From VRUE01 sp963704515 (GTDB taxonomy: Bacteria > Actinomycetota > Thermoleophilia > Solirubrobacterales > 70-9), in assembly GCA_963704515.1 (NCBI GenBank), contig OY969913.1, positions 1,736,001 through 1,800,000 on the forward strand: a DNA stretch of 64,000 bases, written 5' to 3'. Below are positions 39,614-47,763 of the stretch, piece after piece. Position numbers and translations under genes: made by a program. The notes beneath the pieces were generated by a model. The model was not told the DNA's origin and did not search any database. It saw only the letters and a program-made list of their open reading frames with translations. Position 1 is the stretch's first letter. Every line of letters starts with the position of its first letter.

Positions 39614-40929
39614 TGCAGGCGGGAGGATACGGCCGCCGCCGCCCGCGCGAGCGCGGTGGCCGCGAGCGGAAAGATCAGCGTCATCAGCACCTCGTTGCGG
39701 CGCGGCGCGGCGAGCGATATCGCGCCGACCGCGGTGACGAGGACGAGAGGCGTCGCCATCGCGACCAGCTCCCACCAGCGCCGCCGCCAGGCGAGCACGC
39801 CGAGGCCGGCCAGCGCCAGGGCGACGATCAGGGTCTGGACGACGCGCCCCGCCGTGCTTTCCATCGCTTCGCCGATCCCCGCGGTCCACATACGCCAGGT
39901 CTTGCGCGCGGTCATCGCCAGGTATTCGACCGGGTCTTCGCCGAAGTACTTGGAGAAGTTCTGCTTGCCGACCTTGCCCAGGGCCGAGTCGCGCGGCAGG
40001 TTCGGGTAGCGGTTGGCGACTCGGTCGAAGAGCGGCGTCGGTTCGACTTCTTCCAGCGCCCGCGAGTGCGGGTCGTATTCGCGGTGCAGGTAGCGCTTGG
40101 CGAGGATCGCCTTGACCCGCTGGTATTCGCCGTCGGCGGGCAGGAAGGTGCCGACGTAGAGCGCCTTGCCGCCGCCGGTCGAGATCGGCACCGTGCGGTG
40201 CAGGACGACCTGGTTGCGGACCGCCCAGGGCAGGATCGGCGCCAGCAGGGCCGCGACGAGCAGCGCCGCCGCGGCGAGACCCGGTCGCCAGCCGCGCTGT
40301 CGCCCGACCCGGATCGGCGCGAGGATCGCGAAGGCGACGCCGACCAGCAGGTACTCCGGGCGGAACATCGCCGTGAGGCCGAAGAGGACGCCGGGCAGGA
40401 GCCAGGCGCGCACTCGCTCCCGTTCGCCGGCCCAGAGGAAGGCGAGCACCGCGGCGGGCAGGGTGAACATCGCCGGTGGCTCGCTGTAGAGAGCGCCAAT
40501 CGAGTGGATGAACGGCGGGTAGATGGCGACGGCAAAGGCGGCGAGCAGCCCAGCCGGACGGCAGTTGATGCGCCTGCCGAGCAGGTAGACGACGACGATC
40601 GTCGCCAGGCCGAGCAGCAGCTCGACGATCCGGGCAGTGCCTTCGCGCGCGCCGCCCGTCGCGTAGAAGGACGCCGCGTAGAGCAGGGGGGCGCCCGGTG
40701 ACCAGTCGCTCGGGTCGTGGAAGGTCGGTCCGCCGAAGCTGCCTTCGGTGTAGAGGGACTTGGAGAGCGCGTAGTAGGCGTGGGCGTCGTCGCCCGGCGT
40801 GGGCAGCGGCTCGACCACCCGATAGGCGCGCAGGCCGAAGCCGAGCAGGAGGATCGCCGCGAGCAGGATCAGCGTCGTGCGCCCGTGCCGCTCGGGCAGC
40901 CCGCGCATCCAGGTCTTCAGCTTCGCCAT
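39577..40929 (-). CDS. GT39/ArnT-like membrane glycosyltransferase (1)
   Basis: 450 residues with about eleven membrane helices. The first outer loop carries TPGDDAHAYYALSKSL, with the acidic pair that GT39 (PMT/ArnT-like) enzymes use for catalysis. GRRINCRPAGLLAAFAVAIYPP and FRPEYLLVGVAFAIL are also typical. It should use polyprenyl-phosphate sugars to glycosylate lipids or proteins outside the membrane. The C-terminal end overlaps the GT2 gene. It is a paralogue of the next gene (shared VPISTGGGKALYVGTFLP / VPVSTGGGQVLYAGTYLP). Confidence 0.85.
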   Translation of the reverse strand: MAKLKTWMRGLPERHGRTTLILLAAILLLGFGLRAYRVVEPLPTPGDDAHAYYALSKSLYTEGSFGGPTFHDPSDWSPGAPLLYAASFYATGGAREGTARIVELLLGLATIVVVYLLGRRINCRPAGLLAAFAVAIYPPFIHSIGALYSEPPAMFTLPAAVLAFLWAGERERVRAWLLPGVLFGLTAMFRPEYLLVGVAFAILAPIRVGRQRGWRPGLAAAALLVAALLAPILPWAVRNQVVLHRTVPISTGGGKALYVGTFLPADGEYQRVKAILAKRYLHREYDPHSRALEEVEPTPLFDRVANRYPNLPRDSALGKVGKQNFSKYFGEDPVEYLAMTARKTWRMWTAGIGEAMESTAGRVVQTLIVALALAGLGVLAWRRRWWELVAMATPLVLVTAVGAISLAAPRRNEVLMTLIFPLAATALARAAAAVSSRLQWPSMQASSPPS

Positions 40930-42266
40930 CGTCGCGCGAGGCTATCCCGACAAGCCACCGCCCCGACGCCGGCGAGGGCGGCGAGGAGCGGCATCATCAC
41001 CAGGACGCGGCGGGGGGAGGCGACGAGCAGGGCGCTGATAGCGGTTATCGCGACGAAGATCGTCGCCAGCAGCAGCGCCTCCCAGCGGCGTTGCTTGACG
41101 AGCACGATCAGGCCCACCAGGCCGAAGGCGAGAAGCAGCCAGTGGAAGGTCTCCCAACCGGGCTCGCGCATCACGTCCCGTGGCCCGTGCGACCAGATCC
41201 GCCCGATCTTCTTCGCCACGAACCCGGCGTATTCGAGCGGCTCTTCGCTGACGCCGTCCCAGAGCTGTTCCTTGCCCATCTTCGAGAGCGCCTTGTCCGT
41301 TTCCATCCCGGGATACCGATGCGCCGCGAGCCGCGCCAAGATCTGCTCCAGCCGCAGCCGTTCAACCGCGTGCGGCCCGAACAGCCGCGGGTGCCGCGCG
41401 ACCACCTCGGCCCCAACCCGTTCCGGGTCCCCGCCCGACGGCAGGTAGGTCCCCGCGTACAGCACCTGCCCGCCCCCGGTCGAGACCGGCACGAACCGCC
41501 CCAACGCCACCGCGTTCCGCGCCGTCCAGGGCACGACGACGACCGCTGCGCCCAGGAGAAGAACGGCGGCGCCCCTAGTCGCTCCTTGCCACCCGGCTCG
41601 CCAGTTCGCAACAAGGACGACAAAGCTCACGAGCAAGACAACTGCTCCGTACTCCGGCCGGACTAGGACCAGCGCTCCGAGCAACCCGCCTGGGACAACC
41701 CACCCGCGCGCCGGCTGGCTCTGTCTTGGACCGCTTGCCCAGAGCACTCCTAGCACCGCCCCCGAGAGCAGCGTCGCCGCCAGCGGCTCGCCCATCAGCA
41801 TGCCCTGGTACTCGAGCAGCGCCGGGTAGATGGCGACCGCTCCGGCGCCGATCAGGCCTGCCGCCGGCCCCGATAGTCGGCGCCCGATCAGGTAGGCGAA
41901 GAGCACGGAGAGCGTGCCGATCAGGGCGAGAACGAGGCGGGCGAGCCGTTCGTGGACACCACCCGTCGCCTCGTAGATGCCGGCGACGAAGAGCGGCAGC
42001 CCGGGCGAGTAGTTGCTCGCCGGCTGGGTCGCACCGGGCCCGAGGGTGAAGCCGTCGCCGCTCTCGAGGTTGGCCGCGATCGTCGCGTAGGCCGCCGCAT
42101 CGAAGACCGGTGGCCGTCCGTCCCAGGCCTCGCCGACCCGGAGTCCAAAGCCAAGGAGGAGAACGAGGACAAGGAGGGCGAGGTTGACCCGGCGCCTTGC
42201 AATCTGATTTGGTTGATCGCGCAGGTCGATTTGAGGATCGTCGTCTATGCGAACGGGGAGGCCCAT
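40917..42266 (-). CDS. GT39/ArnT-like membrane glycosyltransferase (2)
   Basis: 449 residues from ATG 42266, about eleven membrane helices. Paralogue of the previous gene, but the first loop reads PPVFDAAAYATIAANL, with one acidic residue where the other has two, so activity or donor may differ. The 3' end overlaps the preceding paralogue by 13 nt. The ATG lies in the palindrome CCATGG shared with the ATG of the divergent patatin gene, so the two coding regions overlap by 2 nt. Earlier in-frame ATGs (42305, 42326) would increase the overlap. Confidence 0.83.
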   Translation of the reverse strand: MGLPVRIDDDPQIDLRDQPNQIARRRVNLALLVLVLLLGFGLRVGEAWDGRPPVFDAAAYATIAANLESGDGFTLGPGATQPASNYSPGLPLFVAGIYEATGGVHERLARLVLALIGTLSVLFAYLIGRRLSGPAAGLIGAGAVAIYPALLEYQGMLMGEPLAATLLSGAVLGVLWASGPRQSQPARGWVVPGGLLGALVLVRPEYGAVVLLVSFVVLVANWRAGWQGATRGAAVLLLGAAVVVVPWTARNAVALGRFVPVSTGGGQVLYAGTYLPSGGDPERVGAEVVARHPRLFGPHAVERLRLEQILARLAAHRYPGMETDKALSKMGKEQLWDGVSEEPLEYAGFVAKKIGRIWSHGPRDVMREPGWETFHWLLLAFGLVGLIVLVKQRRWEALLLATIFVAITAISALLVASPRRVLVMMPLLAALAGVGAVACRDSLARRWRS

Positions 42267-44073
42267 GGAGTCCACGAAGGAGAAGCCGCCGCAGTATTGC
42301 GACATCGTGATGAAGGGCGGGATCACCAGCGGCGTCGTCTATCCGCTCGCGGCCGTCGAGCTGGCTGAAACCCACGGCTACGAGTTCCGCAACATCGGCG
42401 GGACCTCGGCCGGCGCGATCGCCGCCGCGGCTGTGGCGGCTGCCGAGTGCGGGCGGCGAACGAAGCGCAACAAGGAGTCGTATGACCGGATCAAACGGCT
42501 CCCCAAGGACCTGGGCAAGAAACTCACTTCGCTCTTTCAGCCGAGCCCGCGGATGCGGCCGCTCTTCAACGTTCTGCTGTTCGTCATCGACAAAAAGAAC
42601 AGGGGGAAGCGACTCGGCGGCCTGCTGAAGGCGATCGGGGGGCCGCTGGTCGGCGGGGCGCTGCCCGGGCTCGGGCTGCTCGCCCTCGCGATCGCGCTCA
42701 ACGGAGGCTGGCCGCTGCACGTCCTCGCCGGCCTCCTCGCGGCCTGCGTCGCGCTCGCCGGGGCGATTCTCGCTGTCGCCTGGGAGGGTGCGCTGCTGGT
42801 TCGTGAGCTGCCCCAATACCACTTCGGCCTCTGCCCAGGCAATGATCGAGACGAAGATGCGAAAACTCCACCGTTGACCAGGTGGCTGTCGAGCCTGATC
42901 GACGAGTTGGCCGGCAAGCCCGAGGGCGAGCCGCTTACCTTCGGCGACCTCTGGTGGCTGGGGCCGGAGCCGGATGGCGCAAGTTCAAGCTGCCCGTTTG
43001 AGAAGCGGCAGGTGAACTTGCAGATGATGACCACCAACCTGAGCCAGGGCCGCCCCTACTCGCTGCCCTTCGAAGCGGGGGAGGTTTTCTGGTTCGATGC
43101 GAATGAGCTGCTCGACTTCTTCCCCCGGGCGGTGGTCGACCACATGGTTGCCAGCTCAAGCGGGACGGCGACCGGCGCGCAGGGCGCGCTGCTACATGAG
43201 CTGCCCTGTTCAAAGGATCTCCCCGTGGTTTTTGCCGCTCGTCTCAGCCTCAGCTTTCCGGCTCTGATTGCGGCCGTGCCGCTCTACGCGATAAACCATC
43301 CCCTCGAGGGAGAAGTCTGCACTCAGCCTGAGCGTTGCTGGTTCTCCGACGGGGGGATCACCAGCAACTTCCCGGTCCATTTCTTCGACTCGCCGGTCCC
43401 CCGCTGGCCGACCTTCGGCCTCGACCTGGCGCAGCTTTCGCCAGGAGAGATGCCCAGCAACCGGCAGAGCGACAACGTCTGGTTGCCGAAAACCAACGGC
43501 GAGGGAATGGCGGAGAGCTGGGTTGGCTGGGAGCACACCTCGGGCTTCAAGCGGCTCGGCAAGTTCGCCACTTCGATTTTCCGCACCGCCCAGAACTGGA
43601 TCGACAACCGCCAGATGCGTGGCGCCGGCTATCGCGACCGGATCGCCCACGTACTGCTTGGCGACGGCGAGGGAGGACTGAACCTGACGATGGACGCCGA
43701 AGAGATCAAAGGCCTAGCAGAACGCGGCGGAGCCGCTGCCGCTGAGCTCGCCAAACGATTCGGACCAGAACCGCCGGACGGGACGCAGCTCACTTGGGAC
43801 AACCAGCGGTGGGTCCGCTATAGGGCCTACATGGAACTGCTTGAGCGCAAGGGGCACGAGGCACGGCGTGGGTCCTTCTGCCAAACGCAAGGCGCCGGGC
43901 TGGAGGAGCTCCGCGAGGACCCGCCGTCCTATCCGTTCAGCGAGGGCGAGGGAAGGCTCGACGGTGAGGCTGACGAGCTGGTAGCGGAGTTTGGTGCGTG
44001 GACGGGCGAGGAGCGCTTCTCCGACGGCGCTCCCCCGCCGCGAACCGAACCCTGGTCGATCCCGCGCGTCTGA
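42265..44073 (+). CDS. Patatin-like phospholipase with membrane insert
   Basis: Probable lipid acyl hydrolase. 602 residues from ATG 42265, with GGGGAGG just upstream; ATG 42247 is an alternative. The oxyanion region VMKGGITSGVVYPLAA and nucleophile motif GGTSAGAIAAAA lie at the start. The catalytic Asp motif is WFSDGGITSNFPVHFF near residue 365. Between them lies an insert with two hydrophobic helices (about 130-180), so the protein is probably membrane-bound. The 3' third is less conserved and somewhat lower in G+C. Confidence 0.88.
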   Translation: MESTKEKPPQYCDIVMKGGITSGVVYPLAAVELAETHGYEFRNIGGTSAGAIAAAAVAAAECGRRTKRNKESYDRIKRLPKDLGKKLTSLFQPSPRMRPLFNVLLFVIDKKNRGKRLGGLLKAIGGPLVGGALPGLGLLALAIALNGGWPLHVLAGLLAACVALAGAILAVAWEGALLVRELPQYHFGLCPGNDRDEDAKTPPLTRWLSSLIDELAGKPEGEPLTFGDLWWLGPEPDGASSSCPFEKRQVNLQMMTTNLSQGRPYSLPFEAGEVFWFDANELLDFFPRAVVDHMVASSSGTATGAQGALLHELPCSKDLPVVFAARLSLSFPALIAAVPLYAINHPLEGEVCTQPERCWFSDGGITSNFPVHFFDSPVPRWPTFGLDLAQLSPGEMPSNRQSDNVWLPKTNGEGMAESWVGWEHTSGFKRLGKFATSIFRTAQNWIDNRQMRGAGYRDRIAHVLLGDGEGGLNLTMDAEEIKGLAERGGAAAAELAKRFGPEPPDGTQLTWDNQRWVRYRAYMELLERKGHEARRGSFCQTQGAGLEELREDPPSYPFSEGEGRLDGEADELVAEFGAWTGEERFSDGAPPPRTEPWSIPRV

Positions 44074-44115
44074 GCGGCCACCGCGTCTTTCCCGTTCGCT
44101 ACGCTGCCGCGACTT

Positions 44116-45285
44116 ATGCGCGTTCTCATCCTTGGGGGCGACGGCTATCTGGGCTGGCCCACTGCCCTGAGGTTCTCGGCTCGCGGTCACGAGGTCGCGG
44201 TCGTCGACAACTTCTCCCGCCGTCGCTGGCACACCGAACACGGCAGCGGCTCGCTGACCCCGATCCGCGAGCTCGACCAGCGGGTTGAGGCCTGGCGCGA
44301 GTCCTCCGGCGAGCAGATCCGCCGCTACGTCGGCGCCGTCGAGGACGGCGAGTTCCTCGACGAGGTGGTCGCCGAGACGCGGCCCGAGGCGGTCATCCAC
44401 TACGGCGAGCAGCCCTCGGCGCCCTACTCGATGATGTCGCGCGAGCGCGCGGTCGAGACCCAGCACACCAACGTGATCGGCACGCTCAACCTGCTCTTCA
44501 GCCTGCGCGACCACGTGCCCGACTGCCACCTGGTCAAGCTGGGCACGATGGGCGAGTACGGCCAGCCCAACATCGACATCGAGGAGGGCTACATCGAGAT
44601 CGAGCACAAGGGCCGCACCGACACCCTGCCCTTCCCGAAGCTGCCCGGCTCGCTCTACCACTGCTCCAAGGTCCACGACTCGACCAACCTGCACTTCGCC
44701 TGCCGCACCTGGGGCCTGCGCGCCACCGACCTCAACCAGGGGGTCGTCTACGGGATCGAGACCGAGGAGACCGCCGGCGACGAGCGCCTGATCACCCGCT
44801 TCGACTACGACGAGATCTTCGGCACGGTGCTCAACCGCTTCTGCCTGCAGGCGGTGATCGGCCACCCGCTGACGGTCTACGGCAGCGGCGGCCAGACGCG
44901 CGGCTTCCTCAACATCCGCGACACCCTGCAGTGCGTCGAGCTGGCGGCGAGCAACCCGGCCGAGCGCGGCGAGTTCCGCGTCTTCAACCAGTTCACCGAG
45001 CAGTTCTCGGTGCTGGAGCTGGCGCAGCTGGTCAAGCACGCCGCCGAGCACCTCGGCTACAGCGTCGAGATCCAGCACTGCGACAACCCGCGGGTCGAGA
45101 AGGAAGAGCACTACTACAACGCGATCCACACCAAGCTGCTCGACCTCGGCCTCGAGCCGACGCTGCTCCGCGAGGAGTTGATCGAGTCGATGATCCACGC
45201 GATCGAGCGCTACAAGGACCGCGTGATCGAGAGCTCGATCGACCCGCACACCCGCTGGAACCCCGGCGAGCCGGTCCAGCTCTAA
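44116..45285 (+). CDS. sqdB: UDP-sulfoquinovose synthase
   Basis: Makes UDP-sulfoquinovose from UDP-glucose and sulfite, the donor for sulfolipid or sulfonated glycans. 389 residues. Extended SDR fold: ILGGDGYLGWPTALRFS, VVDNFSRRRWHTEHGSGSL, KLGTMGEYGQPNIDIEEGY, and the YxxxK pair in SLYHCSKVHDSTNLHFACR, all diagnostic of SQD1/SqdB rather than of general UDP-sugar epimerases. The family is best known from plants, cyanobacteria and alphaproteobacteria. No SqdX/SqdD-like transferase follows; the GT2/GT39 group lies 2 kb upstream on the other strand. TACGCT 10 nt before the ATG may be its promoter. Confidence 0.93.
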   Translation: MRVLILGGDGYLGWPTALRFSARGHEVAVVDNFSRRRWHTEHGSGSLTPIRELDQRVEAWRESSGEQIRRYVGAVEDGEFLDEVVAETRPEAVIHYGEQPSAPYSMMSRERAVETQHTNVIGTLNLLFSLRDHVPDCHLVKLGTMGEYGQPNIDIEEGYIEIEHKGRTDTLPFPKLPGSLYHCSKVHDSTNLHFACRTWGLRATDLNQGVVYGIETEETAGDERLITRFDYDEIFGTVLNRFCLQAVIGHPLTVYGSGGQTRGFLNIRDTLQCVELAASNPAERGEFRVFNQFTEQFSVLELAQLVKHAAEHLGYSVEIQHCDNPRVEKEEHYYNAIHTKLLDLGLEPTLLREELIESMIHAIERYKDRVIESSIDPHTRWNPGEPVQL

Positions 45286-45332
45286 ATCGCCTGCAAGACG
45301 GGCAGCAGGCCACTGGTAGCATCGCCTTTCCC

Positions 45333-47012
45333 ATGCGCGCAGCCGACGCACTGATGCAGAGCCTCAAGGCCGAGGGGGTCGAACACGTCTTCGGCATCCC
45401 CGGCGGCGCCAATCTGCCGACCTACGACGCGCTCGTGGACGCCGAGTTCCGCCACATCCAGGTGCGCCACGAGCAGGGGGGAGGTCACGCGGCCGAGGGC
45501 TACGCCAAGGCCTCGGGCAAAGTCGGGGTCGCCTTCGCCACCTCCGGTCCGGGGGCTACCAACCTGGTCACCGCGATCGCCGACGCGATGCTCGACTCGG
45601 TGCCGACCGTCTTCATCACCGGCCAGGTGCGGACCGAGCTGATCGGCACCGACGGCTTCCAGGAGGCCGACATCCTCGGCGCGACGCTGCCCTTCGTCAA
45701 GCACTCCTTCGCGGTCACCGACCCGCGCCAGATCCCCGAGTACGTGCACGAGGCCTTCCACGTCGCCTCGACCGGCCGCCCGGGGCCCGTGCTGCTCGAC
45801 ATCCCGCAGGACCTCTCGCGGGCCGAGATCGATTACGCGCCGCGCACCGAGCCGGTCGAGCTGGCCGGCTACAAACCGCCCACCGCGCCCAACGTCAAGC
45901 AGGTGCGAATCGCCGCCAAGGCGATCGCCAACGCGCGCCGGCCGATCCTCTACACCGGCGGCGGCGTGGTCAACGCCAACGCCTCCGAGGAGTTGCGCGA
46001 GCTGGCCGCCTCGGACCGCTTTCCGATCACCTCGACCCTGATGGGCCTTGGCGCCTATCCGGCCTCGGGAGAGCAGTGGCTGGGGATGCTCGGCATGCAC
46101 GGCACCCGCGCCGCCAACTACGCGATGGACGAGGCCGACCTGATCGTCGCGATCGGCGCTCGCTTCGACGACCGGATCACCGGCAAGCTCACCGAGTTCG
46201 CCCCGCAGGCAAAGTTCATCCACATCGACGTCGACCCGGCCGAGATCTCAAAGAACGTGCCGGCCCACATCCCGATCGTCGGCGACGCCAAGCTGGTCCT
46301 GCCGGCGCTGACCCGCGAGTACCGCGCCCTACAGACAGACGGCTCGCGCCTCGAGGGCTGGTGGAAGCAGATCGGCGCTTGGCAGGAGGAGTACCCGCTG
46401 CACTACGAGCCCGGCAAGGACGGTGAGATCAAGCCGCAGCTGCTGATCGAGGCGATGCACCGGGTGACCGGCGGCGACGCGATCGTCACCTCCGACGTCG
46501 GCCAGCACCAGATGTGGGCGGCGCAGTACTACGGCTTCGACAAGCCTCGCCGCTGGATCAACTCCGGCGGGCTGGGGACGATGGGCTTCGGCCTGCCGGC
46601 GGCGGTCGGCGCCAAGGTCGCCTGCCCGGACGACACCGTCGTCTGCCTGGCCGGCGACGGCAGCCTGATCATGAACTGCCAGGAGCTGGCCACCTGCGTC
46701 TCCCAGGACATCCCGGTCAAGGTCTTCCTGATGAACAACGGCTACATGGGCATGGTCCGCCAGTGGCAGGAGCTCTTCTGGGACCGTCGCTACAGCTCGG
46801 TGGAGATGGGCCCGAGCCCCGACTGGGTGAAGCTGGCCGAGGCCTTCGGCGCCACCGGCCTGCGCTGCGAGGACTCCGGCGAGCTCGAGGAGACGCTGGC
46901 CAGGGCGCTCGAGGCCGACGGCCCGGTGCTGGTCGACGTGCGCGTCTCGCCGGAGGAGAACTGCTATCCGATGATCCCGGCGGGGGCCGCCGCCAGGGAC
47001 ATGGTGGGCTGA
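45333..47012 (+). CDS. ilvB: Acetolactate synthase large subunit
   Basis: TPP- and FAD-dependent first common step of valine/leucine and isoleucine synthesis. 559 residues. VRHEQGGGHAAEGYAKASG holds the activating Glu; FATSGPGATNLVTAIADA, VQADILGATLPFVKHSF-like and the TPP motif GDGSLIMNCQELATCVS ... NN are all present. The start is ATG 45333 (MRAADALMQSLKAEGVEHVF); TAGCAT 10 nt upstream is the likely -10. No leader peptide or terminator was seen in the 47-nt gap after sqdB. The stop overlaps ilvN (TGATG). Confidence 0.96.
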   Translation: MRAADALMQSLKAEGVEHVFGIPGGANLPTYDALVDAEFRHIQVRHEQGGGHAAEGYAKASGKVGVAFATSGPGATNLVTAIADAMLDSVPTVFITGQVRTELIGTDGFQEADILGATLPFVKHSFAVTDPRQIPEYVHEAFHVASTGRPGPVLLDIPQDLSRAEIDYAPRTEPVELAGYKPPTAPNVKQVRIAAKAIANARRPILYTGGGVVNANASEELRELAASDRFPITSTLMGLGAYPASGEQWLGMLGMHGTRAANYAMDEADLIVAIGARFDDRITGKLTEFAPQAKFIHIDVDPAEISKNVPAHIPIVGDAKLVLPALTREYRALQTDGSRLEGWWKQIGAWQEEYPLHYEPGKDGEIKPQLLIEAMHRVTGGDAIVTSDVGQHQMWAAQYYGFDKPRRWINSGGLGTMGFGLPAAVGAKVACPDDTVVCLAGDGSLIMNCQELATCVSQDIPVKVFLMNNGYMGMVRQWQELFWDRRYSSVEMGPSPDWVKLAEAFGATGLRCEDSGELEETLARALEADGPVLVDVRVSPEENCYPMIPAGAAARDMVG

Positions 47013-47557
47013 TGGAGGCCGGCACTCCGCAGGTGGTGAAGCTCGAGGAGTTGCGGGTTCCCGGTCAGCTCAGCGGCCGCAAACACATCCTCTCGATCCT
47101 GGTCGAGAACAAGCCGGGCGTCCTGGCCCGCACCGCCGGGCTCTTCTCGCGTCGCGGATTCAACATCGACACGCTGGCGGTCGGGCCGACCGACGACCCG
47201 AGCATCTCGCGGATCACGCTGACCCTCGACGGCGCTGTGCACCCGATCGACCAGGTGACCAAGCAGCTGCACAAGCTGGTCAACGTGCTGAAGATCCGCG
47301 ACATGGAGCCGGAGGAGACGGTCGCCCGCGAGATGGCGATGTTCAAGGTCTCCGCCGCGGTCGAGAACCGCGCCGAGATCATCCAGTTCGCCGAGATCTT
47401 CCGCGCCAAGATCGTCGACGTCGCCCGCCGCACGATGACGATCGAGGTCACCGGCTCGGCCGACAAGATCGAGGCCTTCGAGCGGATGATCCGCCCTCAC
47501 GGTCTCGTGGAAATGGTCCGCACGGGCGAGATCGCGATCGCCCGCGGTTCAGATTGA
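47012..47557 (+). CDS. ilvN: Acetolactate synthase small (regulatory) subunit
   Basis: Valine-sensing subunit that activates IlvB. 181 residues. It has an extra 20-residue N-terminal lead (to QLSGRKHI), then an ACT domain (LSILVENKPGVLARTAGLFSRRGFNIDTLAVG) and the C-terminal ALS_ss domain (MAMFKVSA, EIIQFAEIFRAKIVDVARRTMTIEVTG). The ATG overlaps the ilvB stop. ilvC is 7.6 kb away on the same strand, past the men genes. Confidence 0.95.
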   Translation: MEAGTPQVVKLEELRVPGQLSGRKHILSILVENKPGVLARTAGLFSRRGFNIDTLAVGPTDDPSISRITLTLDGAVHPIDQVTKQLHKLVNVLKIRDMEPEETVAREMAMFKVSAAVENRAEIIQFAEIFRAKIVDVARRTMTIEVTGSADKIEAFERMIRPHGLVEMVRTGEIAIARGSD

Positions 47558-47763
47558 AAATGACGGCCCCAGACGCCGCCGCGCGAGAGCGCGCCCGGAC
47601 GCGTCCCGGAGGGGAAATGACGGCCCCAGACGCCGCCATGCGGCGTCCTCAGTCGCCCGAATAGCGCTGCTATTCGGGCTCCCTGCGTCCTTGCCTGGCG
47701 ACCTCTGGACCTCGTCATTTCCTGACCTCCGGTCCACGTCCGAGCGCGCTCTCGCCCGTGGTC
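47558..47763. repeat. Compound repeat region after ilvN
   Basis: A 23-bp exact direct repeat (47558-47580 and 47615-47637), and an imperfect inverted repeat of about 48 nt at roughly 80% identity (about 47575-47621 against 47713-47762). The inverted repeat encloses the hairpin element described separately. The right arm overlaps the beginning of menF as called here. No protein is encoded in the left part. Confidence 0.65.
47648..47694. repeat. CTCAGTCGC...GCTCCCTGCGTC element, copy 1
   Basis: Conserved flanks CTCAGTCGC and GCTCCCTGCGTC surround a perfect 11-bp hairpin with a 3-nt loop (47655-47679). Copy 2 at 59479-59526 has the same flanks but a different, still self-complementary, centre. 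Followed by the TTGC that starts the menF call. Confidence 0.65.

Noticed and set aside
45286..45332. Leader peptide or attenuator before ilvB
   Set aside because: Only 47 nt lie between sqdB and ilvB, with no run of Ile, Val or Leu codons and no hairpin with T run.
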